Source: Microbacteriaceae bacterium
GTDB taxonomy: Bacteria; Actinomycetota; Actinomycetes; Actinomycetales; Microbacteriaceae
Assembly: GCA_012511645.1 (NCBI GenBank)
Contig: JAAZFP010000242.1
Span: forward strand, 1 to 5,442
Length of the DNA: 5,442 bases
Direction: 5' to 3'
Positions 1 through 5,440 of the stretch are shown here, one piece after another (the first letter of the stretch is position 1; the number at the start of each line of letters is the position of its first letter). A program made the translations under genes and the position numbers. The notes beneath the pieces are model-generated. The model saw nothing but the letters and a program-made list of their open reading frames with translations. It did not search any database and was not told where the DNA came from.

Positions 1-1
1 C

Positions 2-361
2 GGCCGTATGCATCGGGTGCTGCACCTCGCTAAGTCACAGGGGCTGCAGGCAGAGATGCAGGATCGCCTGTTTAGGGCCTACTTCACCGATGGCCTGAAG
101 GTGTCAGATGTTGAGGTGCTCGCCGAGCTCGGTGAAGAGGTAGGGCTCGACGCCGATGAGGTGCGCGACGCATTCGAGAGCGAAGACCTTGGCGAAGCGG
201 TCGAGCAGGACATCACCCGCGCGCGCATGCTCGGAGTGACCGGAGTGCCGTTCTTCCTGTTCGAACACAAATATGGGGTATCAGGCGCACAGTCTGCTGA
301 AACCTTTGCCGATGTGTTTGAGCAGGTGCGCACATTGCGAGACAATGGTGACGAGGCGTAA
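2..361 (+). CDS. DsbA-family (FrnE-type) thiol oxidoreductase, C-terminal part
   Basis: The gene is cut by the left edge: the frame is open to position 2, so the ATG at 8 is probably internal, and about 119 residues are visible of a family usually 210-240 long. The fragment matches the DsbA/FrnE thioredoxin-like fold. It shows a helical insertion (HLAKSQGLQAEMQDRLF, then RAYFTDGLKVSD and LAELGEEVGLD) followed by the cis-proline loop (TGVPFFLF) and the typical KYGVSGAQ segment near the end. Proteins of this family are mostly cytosolic in actinobacteria and handle disulphide exchange or isomerisation. The CxxC active site lies in the missing N-terminal part, and the visible part has no cysteine. 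The stop codon is followed at once by the ribosome binding site of the small Cys-rich gene, so the two are probably co-transcribed. Family assignment is firm; substrate is unknown. Confidence 0.88.
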   Translation, partial: GRMHRVLHLAKSQGLQAEMQDRLFRAYFTDGLKVSDVEVLAELGEEVGLDADEVRDAFESEDLGEAVEQDITRARMLGVTGVPFFLFEHKYGVSGAQSAETFADVFEQVRTLRDNGDEA

Positions 362-365
362 GGAG
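361..365 (+). promoter_or_regulatory. Shine-Dalgarno site of the small Cys-rich gene
   Basis: AGGAG lies 6 bases before the ATG at 372, and its first base is the last base of the upstream TAA stop. This near-ideal site selects 372 over the upstream in-frame ATG at 273, which lies inside the oxidoreductase gene. The overlap suggests translational coupling of the two genes. Confidence 0.75.
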
Positions 366-371
366 CACCCC

Positions 372-530
372 ATGAGCGAAATCAAGACCGAACCACAGTT
401 CAACCCTGCTGCAAGCATCGCAGGTGCGGCGGCTGCCGAGAGCGCCGAGATCATCAACCTGCTGGGCGAAACCGCCGAGGACGCCGATAACGCGGGCGGC
501 TGCTGCGGCGGCGCCTGCTGCTCGGCCTAG
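372..530 (+). CDS. Small 52-aa protein with C-terminal CCxxxCC cluster
   Basis: I do not recognise a named family. The product has three parts: a polar start (MSEIKTEPQFNP), an Ala-rich probable helix with acidic residues (about residues 13-40), and a Gly/Cys tail reading GGCCGGACCSA. Cysteines are at 44, 45, 49 and 50, all within nine residues of the end. There is no signal peptide, so it is probably cytosolic. The strong ribosome binding site, the ATG directly after it, and the 10-base gap to the oxidoreductase gene all support a real gene. Four clustered cysteines could bind a soft metal such as Cu, Zn or Hg. They could also serve as a redox partner of the neighbouring DsbA-type enzyme, or be modified after translation as in a peptide precursor. 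These roles are inferred from composition and context. No peptide-modifying enzyme is visible nearby. Confidence 0.75.
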   Translation: MSEIKTEPQFNPAASIAGAAAAESAEIINLLGETAEDADNAGGCCGGACCSA

Positions 531-543
531 TCTGCTGTTTCGG

Positions 544-573
544 CTGGACGGTCTCAGCTGAGCCGCTGTCCAG
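544..573 (+). terminator. Imperfect hairpin after the Cys-rich gene (possible terminator)
   Basis: CTGGAC (544-549) pairs with GTCCAG (568-573). Inside, GG/CC and CTC/GAG can pair around an AGCT loop, with small bulges; CTCAGCTGAG (553-562) is itself a 10-bp palindrome. It starts 14 bases after the stop codon of the small gene, where a terminator is expected. No T-run follows, so it may be a weak or factor-assisted terminator, or only an RNA-stabilising end. TCCAGT (569-574) can instead pair with ACTGGA (582-587), so two exclusive folds exist. Confidence 0.45.
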
Positions 574-591
574 TGCGGTCGACTGGAAAGT

Positions 592-623
592 GCGCTTCCG
601 TAGCATCTCAGGAAGCGCGCTTC
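592..623. repeat. Inverted repeats upstream of the ABC-F gene
   Basis: GCGCTTCC (592-599) and GGAAGCGC (611-618) form a perfect 8-bp stem with an 11-base loop. The right arm is also part of a perfect 12-bp palindrome, GAAGCGCGCTTC (612-623), so GCGCTTC occurs twice in direct orientation (592-598 and 617-623). There is no T-run, so a standard terminator is less likely. The palindrome ends 18 bases before the candidate -10 box of the ABC-F gene, a position where a DNA-binding regulator could act. Confidence 0.45.
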
Positions 624-641
624 GTCATGCCCGTCGGCGCC

Positions 642-647
642 TAGACT
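642..647 (+). promoter_or_regulatory. Candidate -10 box, possibly giving a near-leaderless ABC-F mRNA
   Basis: TAGACT fits the TAnnnT pattern of actinobacterial -10 boxes. Transcription would start about 7 bases downstream, near 654, only a few bases before the ATG at 657. This fits the lack of a convincing Shine-Dalgarno site there: only GAAAGA precedes the start. Leaderless mRNAs are common in actinobacteria. No good -35 box is seen at 16-18 bases spacing. Confidence 0.4.
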
Positions 648-656
648 GAAAGACCT

Positions 657-2513
657 ATGGCACACTTACTCGGGGCCGAAGCCCTGCACCTTGAGGTTCC
701 CACGAAGGTCGTCTTTGATGCGGTAACCGTTGGCGTCTCTGAGGGAGATCGCATCGGCATTGTGGGGCGCAACGGCGACGGCAAGTCGTCGCTGCTGATG
801 ATGCTTGCGGGGCGGCGCGAGCCCGACGGCGGTCGTGTGACTCGCCGCAGCGGGGTGACCATCGGAGTGCTCGATCAGGAGGATCGCTTCGAGCCGGGCG
901 AGACCGTGGGGAACGCGGTCGTCGGTGACATGCCCGAACATGAGTGGGCAGGCAACCCCAGGGTGCGCGACGTCATCGCGGGGCTTGTTGGCGATCTCGA
1001 TTGGCAGGCCGAGGTCGAATCACTCAGTGGTGGGCAGCGTCGCCGCGTCGCGCTCGCGCGGTTGCTCGCAGGCGACTGGGAGATTCTCGCCCTCGATGAG
1101 CCCACGAACCACCTTGATGTTGAGGCGATTTCGTGGCTCGCTGACCATTTGAAGCGACGGTGGCCTGCGAACGCGGGTGCGTTGCTCGTCGTCACCCACG
1201 ACCGGTGGTTTCTTGATGAGGTTGCGAACCTCACCTGGGAGGTGCACGATCGGGTCGTTGACTCGTTTGAGGGTGGCTATGCGGCCTACATTTTGCAACG
1301 CGTTGAGCGCGACCGTCAGGCTGCCGCGATTGAACAGAAGCGCCAGAATCTCGCGCGCAAGGAGCTCGCCTGGTTGCGTCGTGGAGCGCCCGCCCGCACC
1401 TCGAAACCAAAGTTTCGCATCGACGCAGCCAATGAGCTGATCGCCGATGTGCCCGAGATTCGCGACCGGGTGGGCCTGCAGTCGCTCGCCGTGGCGCGGC
1501 TGGGCAAAGAGGTCGTGAACCTGCTTGATGTTGGGGTGAACTACGGCGACCGTGTCGTGCTCGAAGACGTGGAGTGGCTGCTTGCACCCGGTGAGCGCAC
1601 CGGCATTCTCGGCGTCAATGGTGCTGGCAAGTCAACGCTACTTGGGCTCATCGCCGGCACGGTCGAGCCGACGAGCGGCCGTGTGAAACGCGGCAAGACC
1701 GTGAAGGTGGCAACCCTCACGCAGCGCCTTGATGAGCTTGAAGAGCACCTGCACGAGCCGGTGCGGGTGGTCATCTCGCGGTTGCGGTCAAGCTTCACCG
1801 TTGGCTCGGGATCGAAAGCGCAAGAGCTCACCCCCGGCCAGATGCTGGAGCGCATGGGGTTCACGAGTGCGCAACTGTCGACTCCGGTGAAAGATCTCTC
1901 GGGCGGCCAAAAGCGGCGCCTGCAACTGCTGCTCATCCTGCTCGACCAGCCGAACGTGCTGATCCTTGACGAGCCCACGAACGACCTCGACACGGACATG
2001 CTCGCCGCGATCGAGGATCTGCTCGACTCCTGGCCTGGCACACTCATCGTCGTGTCGCACGACAGGTACTTCCTCGAGCGCGTCACCGATCAGCAGTACG
2101 CGATCCTGGATCGCCGACTGCGGCACCTGCCGGGCGGAGTGGATGAGTACCTGACGCTGCGGGAGGGTGAGCAGCGCGGGTCGAAGAGCGACTCGGCGTC
2201 GTCGTCTGCGACCGCGCTCCAGCCGCGTGGGGGCACCTCGGGTGGCTCGGGCGGCGCCGCCAGCGGAGCCTCGGTGGCGCCGTCGGCACTCTCAGGTGCA
2301 GAGCTGCGGGCCGCCGAGAAAGAGCTCGCGGCAGTCGAGCGCAAGATGGAGCGCCTGCAGGCTGACATCGCGAAGTCGCGCGCGGGGCTCGCCGAGCTCG
2401 ATCAGGCCGACTACCAGCTGCTCGCTGTCGAGATGGCGAAGATCACCGCGGTCGAAGACGAGGTTGCGGCGCTCGAGGAGCGTTGGCTGGAGCTCAGCGA
2501 ACTGCTCGGCTGA
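657..2513 (+). CDS. ABC-F family ATPase, Uup-like (618 aa)
   Basis: ABC-F proteins are soluble twin-ATPase proteins without membrane domains that act at the ribosomal E site, in translation rescue, ribosome assembly or antibiotic resistance. Both cassettes look intact. Cassette 1 has Walker A GRNGDGKS (37-44), signature LSGGQ (123-127), Walker B LALDEP with Glu148, and switch His181. Cassette 2 has Walker A GVNGAGKS (319-326), LSGGQ (414-418), LILDEP with Glu439, and His468. The interdomain linker (about 215-285) is basic and helical, with the WLRRGAPARTSKPKFRID stretch typical of this family. After a Ser/Gly/Ala-rich spacer (about 508-547), a charged heptad-like coiled coil (about 548-618) ends the protein. 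This matches the length and architecture of Uup, whose C-terminal coiled coil binds nucleic acid. The start at 657 keeps the family N-terminus. Resistance versus housekeeping role cannot be told from sequence, but the absence of a long linker extension favours housekeeping. Confidence 0.95.
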   Translation: MAHLLGAEALHLEVPTKVVFDAVTVGVSEGDRIGIVGRNGDGKSSLLMMLAGRREPDGGRVTRRSGVTIGVLDQEDRFEPGETVGNAVVGDMPEHEWAGNPRVRDVIAGLVGDLDWQAEVESLSGGQRRRVALARLLAGDWEILALDEPTNHLDVEAISWLADHLKRRWPANAGALLVVTHDRWFLDEVANLTWEVHDRVVDSFEGGYAAYILQRVERDRQAAAIEQKRQNLARKELAWLRRGAPARTSKPKFRIDAANELIADVPEIRDRVGLQSLAVARLGKEVVNLLDVGVNYGDRVVLEDVEWLLAPGERTGILGVNGAGKSTLLGLIAGTVEPTSGRVKRGKTVKVATLTQRLDELEEHLHEPVRVVISRLRSSFTVGSGSKAQELTPGQMLERMGFTSAQLSTPVKDLSGGQKRRLQLLLILLDQPNVLILDEPTNDLDTDMLAAIEDLLDSWPGTLIVVSHDRYFLERVTDQQYAILDRRLRHLPGGVDEYLTLREGEQRGSKSDSASSSATALQPRGGTSGGSGGAASGASVAPSALSGAELRAAEKELAAVERKMERLQADIAKSRAGLAELDQADYQLLAVEMAKITAVEDEVAALEERWLELSELLG

Positions 2514-2543
2514 GGCCTGGCTGTCCTGGGAGCGCCAGGGCCT
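2513..2543. terminator. Hairpin between convergent ABC-F and TetR genes
   Basis: AGGCCTGGC (2513-2521) pairs with GCCAGGGCCT (2534-2543) over 9 base pairs with one bulged G, around a 12-base loop. It begins at the last base of the ABC-F stop codon and lies 27 bases past the convergent TetR stop, so it could end transcription from both sides. There is no T-run on either strand, hence only moderate confidence. Confidence 0.5.
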
Positions 2544-2569
2544 GTGTGCGTTCTGCGAGTGGTCGTTGA

Positions 2570-3127
2570 TTACCGTCGAGTGAGAGCGAGCAAATCAGCT
2601 TCGAGCGCGGCGCGATCGTCGTCGCTCAGCACCGCACCCCACAGCGGTGAGGCATAGCTGCCGTCGGTTGCGGCAATGATCATGCGAATGGTCGACGCGT
2701 CAAGCCCGTCGGCAAACAGTTCTTCTCGCCACTGCGCGGCGTCAACGCGCGAAAGCTCGATGAGGCCCGGCTCCACCATGAGGTTCACGGCAAGAGCCAG
2801 GTAGTCCTGCAGTCCAGTCGCATCGGCTGCGTCGGCGAAACTCACCCGAATGTAGGCGCGCGCGAGGCGGCCCCGGGTGCCTGCTGGCTCGTCTTCGGCC
2901 ACGTGCTCAACCTCGGCGCGGAACTGCGCCATGAGGTCGTGCGCGAGCCCTATGAGCAGCTCTTCCTTGCTGCGAAAGTGATAGAGCAGGCCGCCCTTTG
3001 ATACACCCGCAGCATCAGCGATGTCAGCGAGTGAGACACCCGTGCCGCGCTGACCAAAGAGTCGCCCTGCGGCGTCAAGAATGTGCCGTTTGGTGTCTCC
3101 GGCGCTGCGCCCTGCGGTGCGTGACAT
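2570..3127 (-). CDS. TetR/AcrR-family transcriptional regulator (185 aa)
   Basis: This is a dimeric DNA-binding repressor of the TetR family, usually released from its operator by a small ligand. The N-terminal domain is clear: helix 1 (TKRHILDAAGRLFGQRG, about 12-28) and the helix-turn-helix VSLADIADAAGVSKGGLLYHF (31-51). It is followed by RSKEELL, the standard start of helix 4. The remaining part (about 60-185) is an all-helical ligand and dimerisation domain whose subfamily I cannot name. Length is normal for the family. The ATG at 3127 is preceded by AAGGAG (3133-3138) with 5 bases spacing. The gene starts 29 bases after the transporter stop on the same strand, so the pair forms an operon. 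The regulator probably represses that operon through the palindrome at 4728-4751. The ligand is not predictable. Confidence 0.93.
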   Translation of the reverse strand: MSRTAGRSAGDTKRHILDAAGRLFGQRGTGVSLADIADAAGVSKGGLLYHFRSKEELLIGLAHDLMAQFRAEVEHVAEDEPAGTRGRLARAYIRVSFADAADATGLQDYLALAVNLMVEPGLIELSRVDAAQWREELFADGLDASTIRMIIAATDGSYASPLWGAVLSDDDRAALEADLLALTRR

Positions 3128-3156
3128 GAGTGCTCCTTCGTGCCTGACTGGTTACC

Positions 3157-4668
3157 TTACCGGCCGTGTGGCTCGGTTGCGGGCGTGGTGCCGCGACGAT
3201 CGCTCGGAATGAAGCGCCAAGCGACGAATGCGGCGAGTGCGAGCAGCGCGCTCGCGATGAGCGTGGTGGTTTGCATCGCGGTGACGAACGCGTCGCGAGC
3301 TGCGTCAAGTGAGGCGCTGTTCGGTGGCAGCACATGGACGGCTGACCCGAGCGAATCTTCTGCAGCAGCTTCGAGCGAGGGATCCGTGCCCGCAGGCAGC
3401 ACGAGATGCCAGCGGTAGAGCACCGTCATGAGCGACCCGAGCAGGGCAATGCCGAGTGCGACACCGAGCTCATACGCTGTTTCAGAGATCGACGCTGCAG
3501 CGCCCGCTTTCTCGGGCCGAACCGCCGAGACCACGGCGTCGACGCTGAGGGTCTCAGCGATGCCGATGCCGAGGCCGAGCGGAATGAGCACCACGATGAC
3601 CCAGAAGAGCGGGCCGTGCTCGACGAGTGACAGCAACGCGAGGCCGATTGCGGCGGCGATCATCGACGCGGCGATCGCGCGACCGAGGCCGAGTCTGCGC
3701 AGCAGCACTCCGACCGCGGCGATGGCGAGCATGCCGGCCAGTGCGATGGGCAGCTCAGCGAGCCCCGCTTGCAGCGGGGAGAGCTCGCGCGCGAGTTGCA
3801 GATACTGGGAGAAGAAAAACAGCACCCCCGTGAGCGCAAACACGGAAATGAAGTTGACGAGCACCGCGCCGCTGAACGATGGGTTGCGAAAGAGCGCAAG
3901 GTCAATCATGGGCGACGTGGATCGCCGCTGGCGGCGGGCGAAAAGCCACGCGCTGACCATGCCGATGATGAGGGCTATGACGCTGTCAACACCAAAGGTG
4001 CCCCCGGCGACCTGTTTGATGGCGTAGACAATCGGAATGATCGCGAGCATCGACAGTGCGCTCGACACGAGGTCAAACGGGCCCGGGTGCGGATCCTTCG
4101 ACTCGGGAAGCAGCCATCCGCCAAAGATGAGCATCGCCACCATCACCGGGATGTTGATCAAAAAGACCGAGCCCCACCAGAAGTGTTCGAGCAACACGCC
4201 ACCGACGAGTGGGCCGAGGGCGATACCGGCGGCGGCTGACGCCGACCAAATCGCAATCGCCCTGGTTCGTTCGACAGGATCGGTGAAGATGTTGCGAATG
4301 AGAGAGAGCGTCGAAGGCATGAGTGACGCCCCGGCGATGCCGAGCAGCAGGCGGGCCGCGATCAGCACCTCAGCAGTGGGTGCGAACGCGGCGAGCGCTG
4401 AGGCGAGCCCAAACGCGGCCGAGCCGATGAGAAGGAGCTTCTTGCGGCCGACGCGGTCGGCAATATTGCCCATGGTAACGAGCAGGCCCGCGATGGCGAG
4501 CGAGTAAATGTCGCCGATCCAGAGAATCTGATTTGCGGTGGGCGAGAGATCTTCGGTGAGTGAGGGGACGGCAAGGTAGAGCACCGTGCCATCGATGGCG
4601 AGCAGCAGGATCGCACCAACGAGCACGGTGAGGGCTGCCCAGCGGCGCGCGGGGCTCAGGTTGCTCAC
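3157..4668 (-). CDS. DHA2-family 14-TM MFS drug:H+ antiporter, QacA/SmvA/LfrA-like
   Basis: This inner-membrane pump would expel lipophilic cationic drugs, dyes or biocides using the proton gradient. Numbering is from the GTG at 4668 (503 aa). Motifs seen are LAIDGTVLYLAVP in TM1 (Asp26), LWIGDIYSLAIAGLL (Asp53) and the loop 2-3 motif GNIADRVGRKK (67-77). Next come RLLLGIAGASLMPSTLSLIRNIF in TM4 (Arg106) and the antiporter motif GIALGPLVGG (148-157) in TM5. About 14 hydrophobic segments are present, with a long outer loop before the last (about 423-466), as in QacA. The start at 4668 is preferred because GGGAG lies 4 bases upstream. An in-frame GTG at 4710 would add 14 residues but lies too close to the predicted transcript start. 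The TetR gene follows 29 bases downstream. By recalled alignment, the QacA Asp323 position in TM10 is Gly312 here. Exact substrates are unknown. Confidence 0.93.
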   Translation of the reverse strand: MSNLSPARRWAALTVLVGAILLLAIDGTVLYLAVPSLTEDLSPTANQILWIGDIYSLAIAGLLVTMGNIADRVGRKKLLLIGSAAFGLASALAAFAPTAEVLIAARLLLGIAGASLMPSTLSLIRNIFTDPVERTRAIAIWSASAAAGIALGPLVGGVLLEHFWWGSVFLINIPVMVAMLIFGGWLLPESKDPHPGPFDLVSSALSMLAIIPIVYAIKQVAGGTFGVDSVIALIIGMVSAWLFARRQRRSTSPMIDLALFRNPSFSGAVLVNFISVFALTGVLFFFSQYLQLARELSPLQAGLAELPIALAGMLAIAAVGVLLRRLGLGRAIAASMIAAAIGLALLSLVEHGPLFWVIVVLIPLGLGIGIAETLSVDAVVSAVRPEKAGAAASISETAYELGVALGIALLGSLMTVLYRWHLVLPAGTDPSLEAAAEDSLGSAVHVLPPNSASLDAARDAFVTAMQTTTLIASALLALAAFVAWRFIPSDRRGTTPATEPHGR

Positions 4669-4672
4669 GGTT

Positions 4673-4677
4673 CTCCC
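4673..4677 (-). promoter_or_regulatory. Shine-Dalgarno site choosing the transporter start
   Basis: On the minus strand GGGAG is followed by AACC and the GTG at 4668. The longer alternative start at 4710 has only TGAGG about 10 bases upstream, at the predicted transcription start itself. This favours the 503-residue form. Confidence 0.55.
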
Positions 4678-4727
4678 AAAGGATTGGCGGGGAAGCTGGA
4701 GTGCTCTCACCCGGCCCGATCCTCAAT

Positions 4728-4733
4728 ACTGTA
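4728..4733 (-). promoter_or_regulatory. Candidate -10 box of the MFS-TetR operon
   Basis: On the minus strand TACAGT fits the TAnnnT consensus, with a predicted start near 4721 and a leader of about 50 bases before the GTG at 4668. The -35 region, around 4751-4757, is poor. The box forms one edge of the palindromic operator, so repressor binding would block polymerase. Confidence 0.45.
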
Positions 4734-4751
4734 CCGACCGGACGGTATAGT
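4728..4751. promoter_or_regulatory. Palindromic operator candidate for the TetR regulator
   Basis: This is a 24-bp imperfect palindrome in which 10 of 12 base pairs match, centred between 4739 and 4740. Its core is TACCG (4732-4736), ACCGGA (4737-4742), CGGTA (4743-4747); the outer ACT/AGT arms also match. Length and symmetry fit TetR-family operators, and the ACCG/CGGT core resembles known ones. It lies 59 bases before the preferred transporter start and overlaps its candidate -10 box. Binding by the TetR protein encoded in this operon is inferred. Confidence 0.72.
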
Positions 4752-4780
4752 TCTATCATGTGCGACCCAGGTGCGTCAAG

Positions 4781-4810
4781 CGCGAAGTGGCTGTGTGTGA
4801 AGTGGCTGTG
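4781..4810. repeat. 15-bp tandem repeat, two copies
   Basis: Two adjacent 15-base units (4781-4795 and 4796-4810) differ only in the first two bases and share CGAAGTGGCTGTG-like sequence; GAAGTGGCTGTG occurs at 4784-4795 and 4799-4810. The following bases, CGCGGAGT, resemble the beginning of a third, decayed unit. It lies in the gap between the terminator of the upstream minus-strand gene and the operator. No function is evident, and it may be a replication-slippage product. Confidence 0.6.
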
Positions 4811-4833
4811 CGCGGAGTAACGGGGCGAATGAA

Positions 4834-4859
4834 GCAGCCCCACCTGGAGGTGGGGCTGC
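4834..4859 (-). terminator. Strong intrinsic terminator of the His-rich gene
   Basis: GCAGCCCCACC (4834-4844) and GGTGGGGCTGC (4849-4859) form a perfect 11-bp stem with a 4-base loop. On the minus strand it is followed by TTCATT, a short T-rich tail, and it begins 26 bases after the stop codon of the gene ending at 4886. It should insulate that gene from the transporter operon. Confidence 0.85.
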
Positions 4860-4885
4860 GTGGGGGAGTTGGAGGCTGTGGTGCG

Positions 4886-5440
4886 TTAGCGGTGCGCACA
4901 GCCGCAGCCATGTGAACGGCCTCGGGGTGCGGGCTCGTGGAATTCCGGGTTGCGGTGAGTGTGTGCGAAATCGTCAGCGCGATCGAACGCACGGTGCCCT
5001 CGGTGGGCAAAACGGTCGTGCGTGCCGTGATCGAATGCCCGGCCCATGCCGCGACCGCGGCGCTTGCCAATGCCTTCGCTCCGTGGGTGGCCAAAGTCAT
5101 CGCTGTGATCGTGAAGTTTGCTGTGGCCGCGGCGACTATGTGGTCGACCGTTCTTTTGGCGTCGGCCCGAGTCTCGCCCCATGCCGCGGCCTCGACCTGG
5201 TCGGTCGCCACGGAGGGGGAGTGCGTCAGTGCCACCGAGTGCCTCGGCAATCGCGTCGAGCGTGTCGAGGGTGGTCTGCAGGTCGGCTGCCGAGACCGCG
5301 GACATGATGCGCTCATCAAGGCTTCGTGCCGCGTTCTTGAGGTCGCCGCGAGTGGGGTGCTCGGTGTCACGCATTGCGATGGTGACGTCGAGACGCATCA
5401 GTGCGCCAACGAGGCGCATGCGTCGAGCGAGTCGACGGTG
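4886..5440 (-). CDS. Unrecognised protein with His/Arg/Gly-rich tail and CxC end, 5'-partial
   Basis: The frame is open to the right edge (HRRLARR precedes the first visible Met at 5419), so the true start may lie outside. Numbering here is from that Met (177 residues). Residues 1-63 look like an ordinary helical domain (MRLVGALMRLDVTIAMRDT, then LDERIMSAVSAADLQ and TLDTLDAIAEALGG). This could be the end of a regulator or other small folded protein, but I cannot name it. From about 70 the sequence is low-complexity and strongly basic, with 14 histidines in the last 91 residues. RGRGMGR occurs twice (76-82 and 121-127), and the end reads SHGCGCAHR. Third codon positions are mostly G or C, which supports this frame over the overlapping ones, and a strong terminator follows. 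Metal binding or nucleic-acid binding by the tail is plausible but inferred. There is no membrane segment or signal peptide in the visible part. Confidence 0.65.
   Translation of the reverse strand, partial: HRRLARRMRLVGALMRLDVTIAMRDTEHPTRGDLKNAARSLDERIMSAVSAADLQTTLDTLDAIAEALGGTDALPLRGDRPGRGRGMGRDSGRRQKNGRPHSRRGHSKLHDHSDDFGHPRSEGIGKRRGRGMGRAFDHGTHDRFAHRGHRAFDRADDFAHTHRNPEFHEPAPRGRSHGCGCAHR

Noticed and set aside
592..618. Rho-independent terminator at the 8-bp stem
   Set aside because: The stem is perfect but followed by GCTTCGTC with no T-run, so it is listed as an inverted repeat instead.
213..665. 150-aa open frame on the minus strand
   Set aside because: It lies antisense to the oxidoreductase and the well-supported Cys-rich gene, has no family motif, and its product looks like GC-rich antisense composition.
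694..788. Damaged first Walker A motif in the ABC-F protein (GRNGDGKS with Asp41)
   Set aside because: The changed residue is at a variable position of GxxGxGK[ST]; Gly, Lys43 and Ser44 are all intact, so ATP binding should be normal.
1541..2086. 181-aa minus-strand open frame inside the ABC-F gene
   Set aside because: Ser/Arg-rich shadow of the ABC-F reading frame, whose Walker and signature motifs are all on the plus strand.
3428..4507. Long plus-strand frames (199 and 156 aa) inside the transporter
   Set aside because: Antisense shadows of a transporter with intact motifs; their Ser/Ala/Met-rich products match no family.
4912..5307. 131-aa plus-strand Cys/Arg-rich frame
   Set aside because: Antisense to the His-rich gene with no ribosome binding site seen. 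The cysteines arise from reading GCA/ACA-rich complement codons.
4756..5370. 204-aa minus-strand frame overlapping the His-rich gene
   Set aside because: It runs through the strong terminator at 4834-4859 and the tandem repeat, and its Thr/Ala/Pro-rich composition is typical of a shifted frame. The His-rich frame ends properly before the terminator and has GC-rich third positions.
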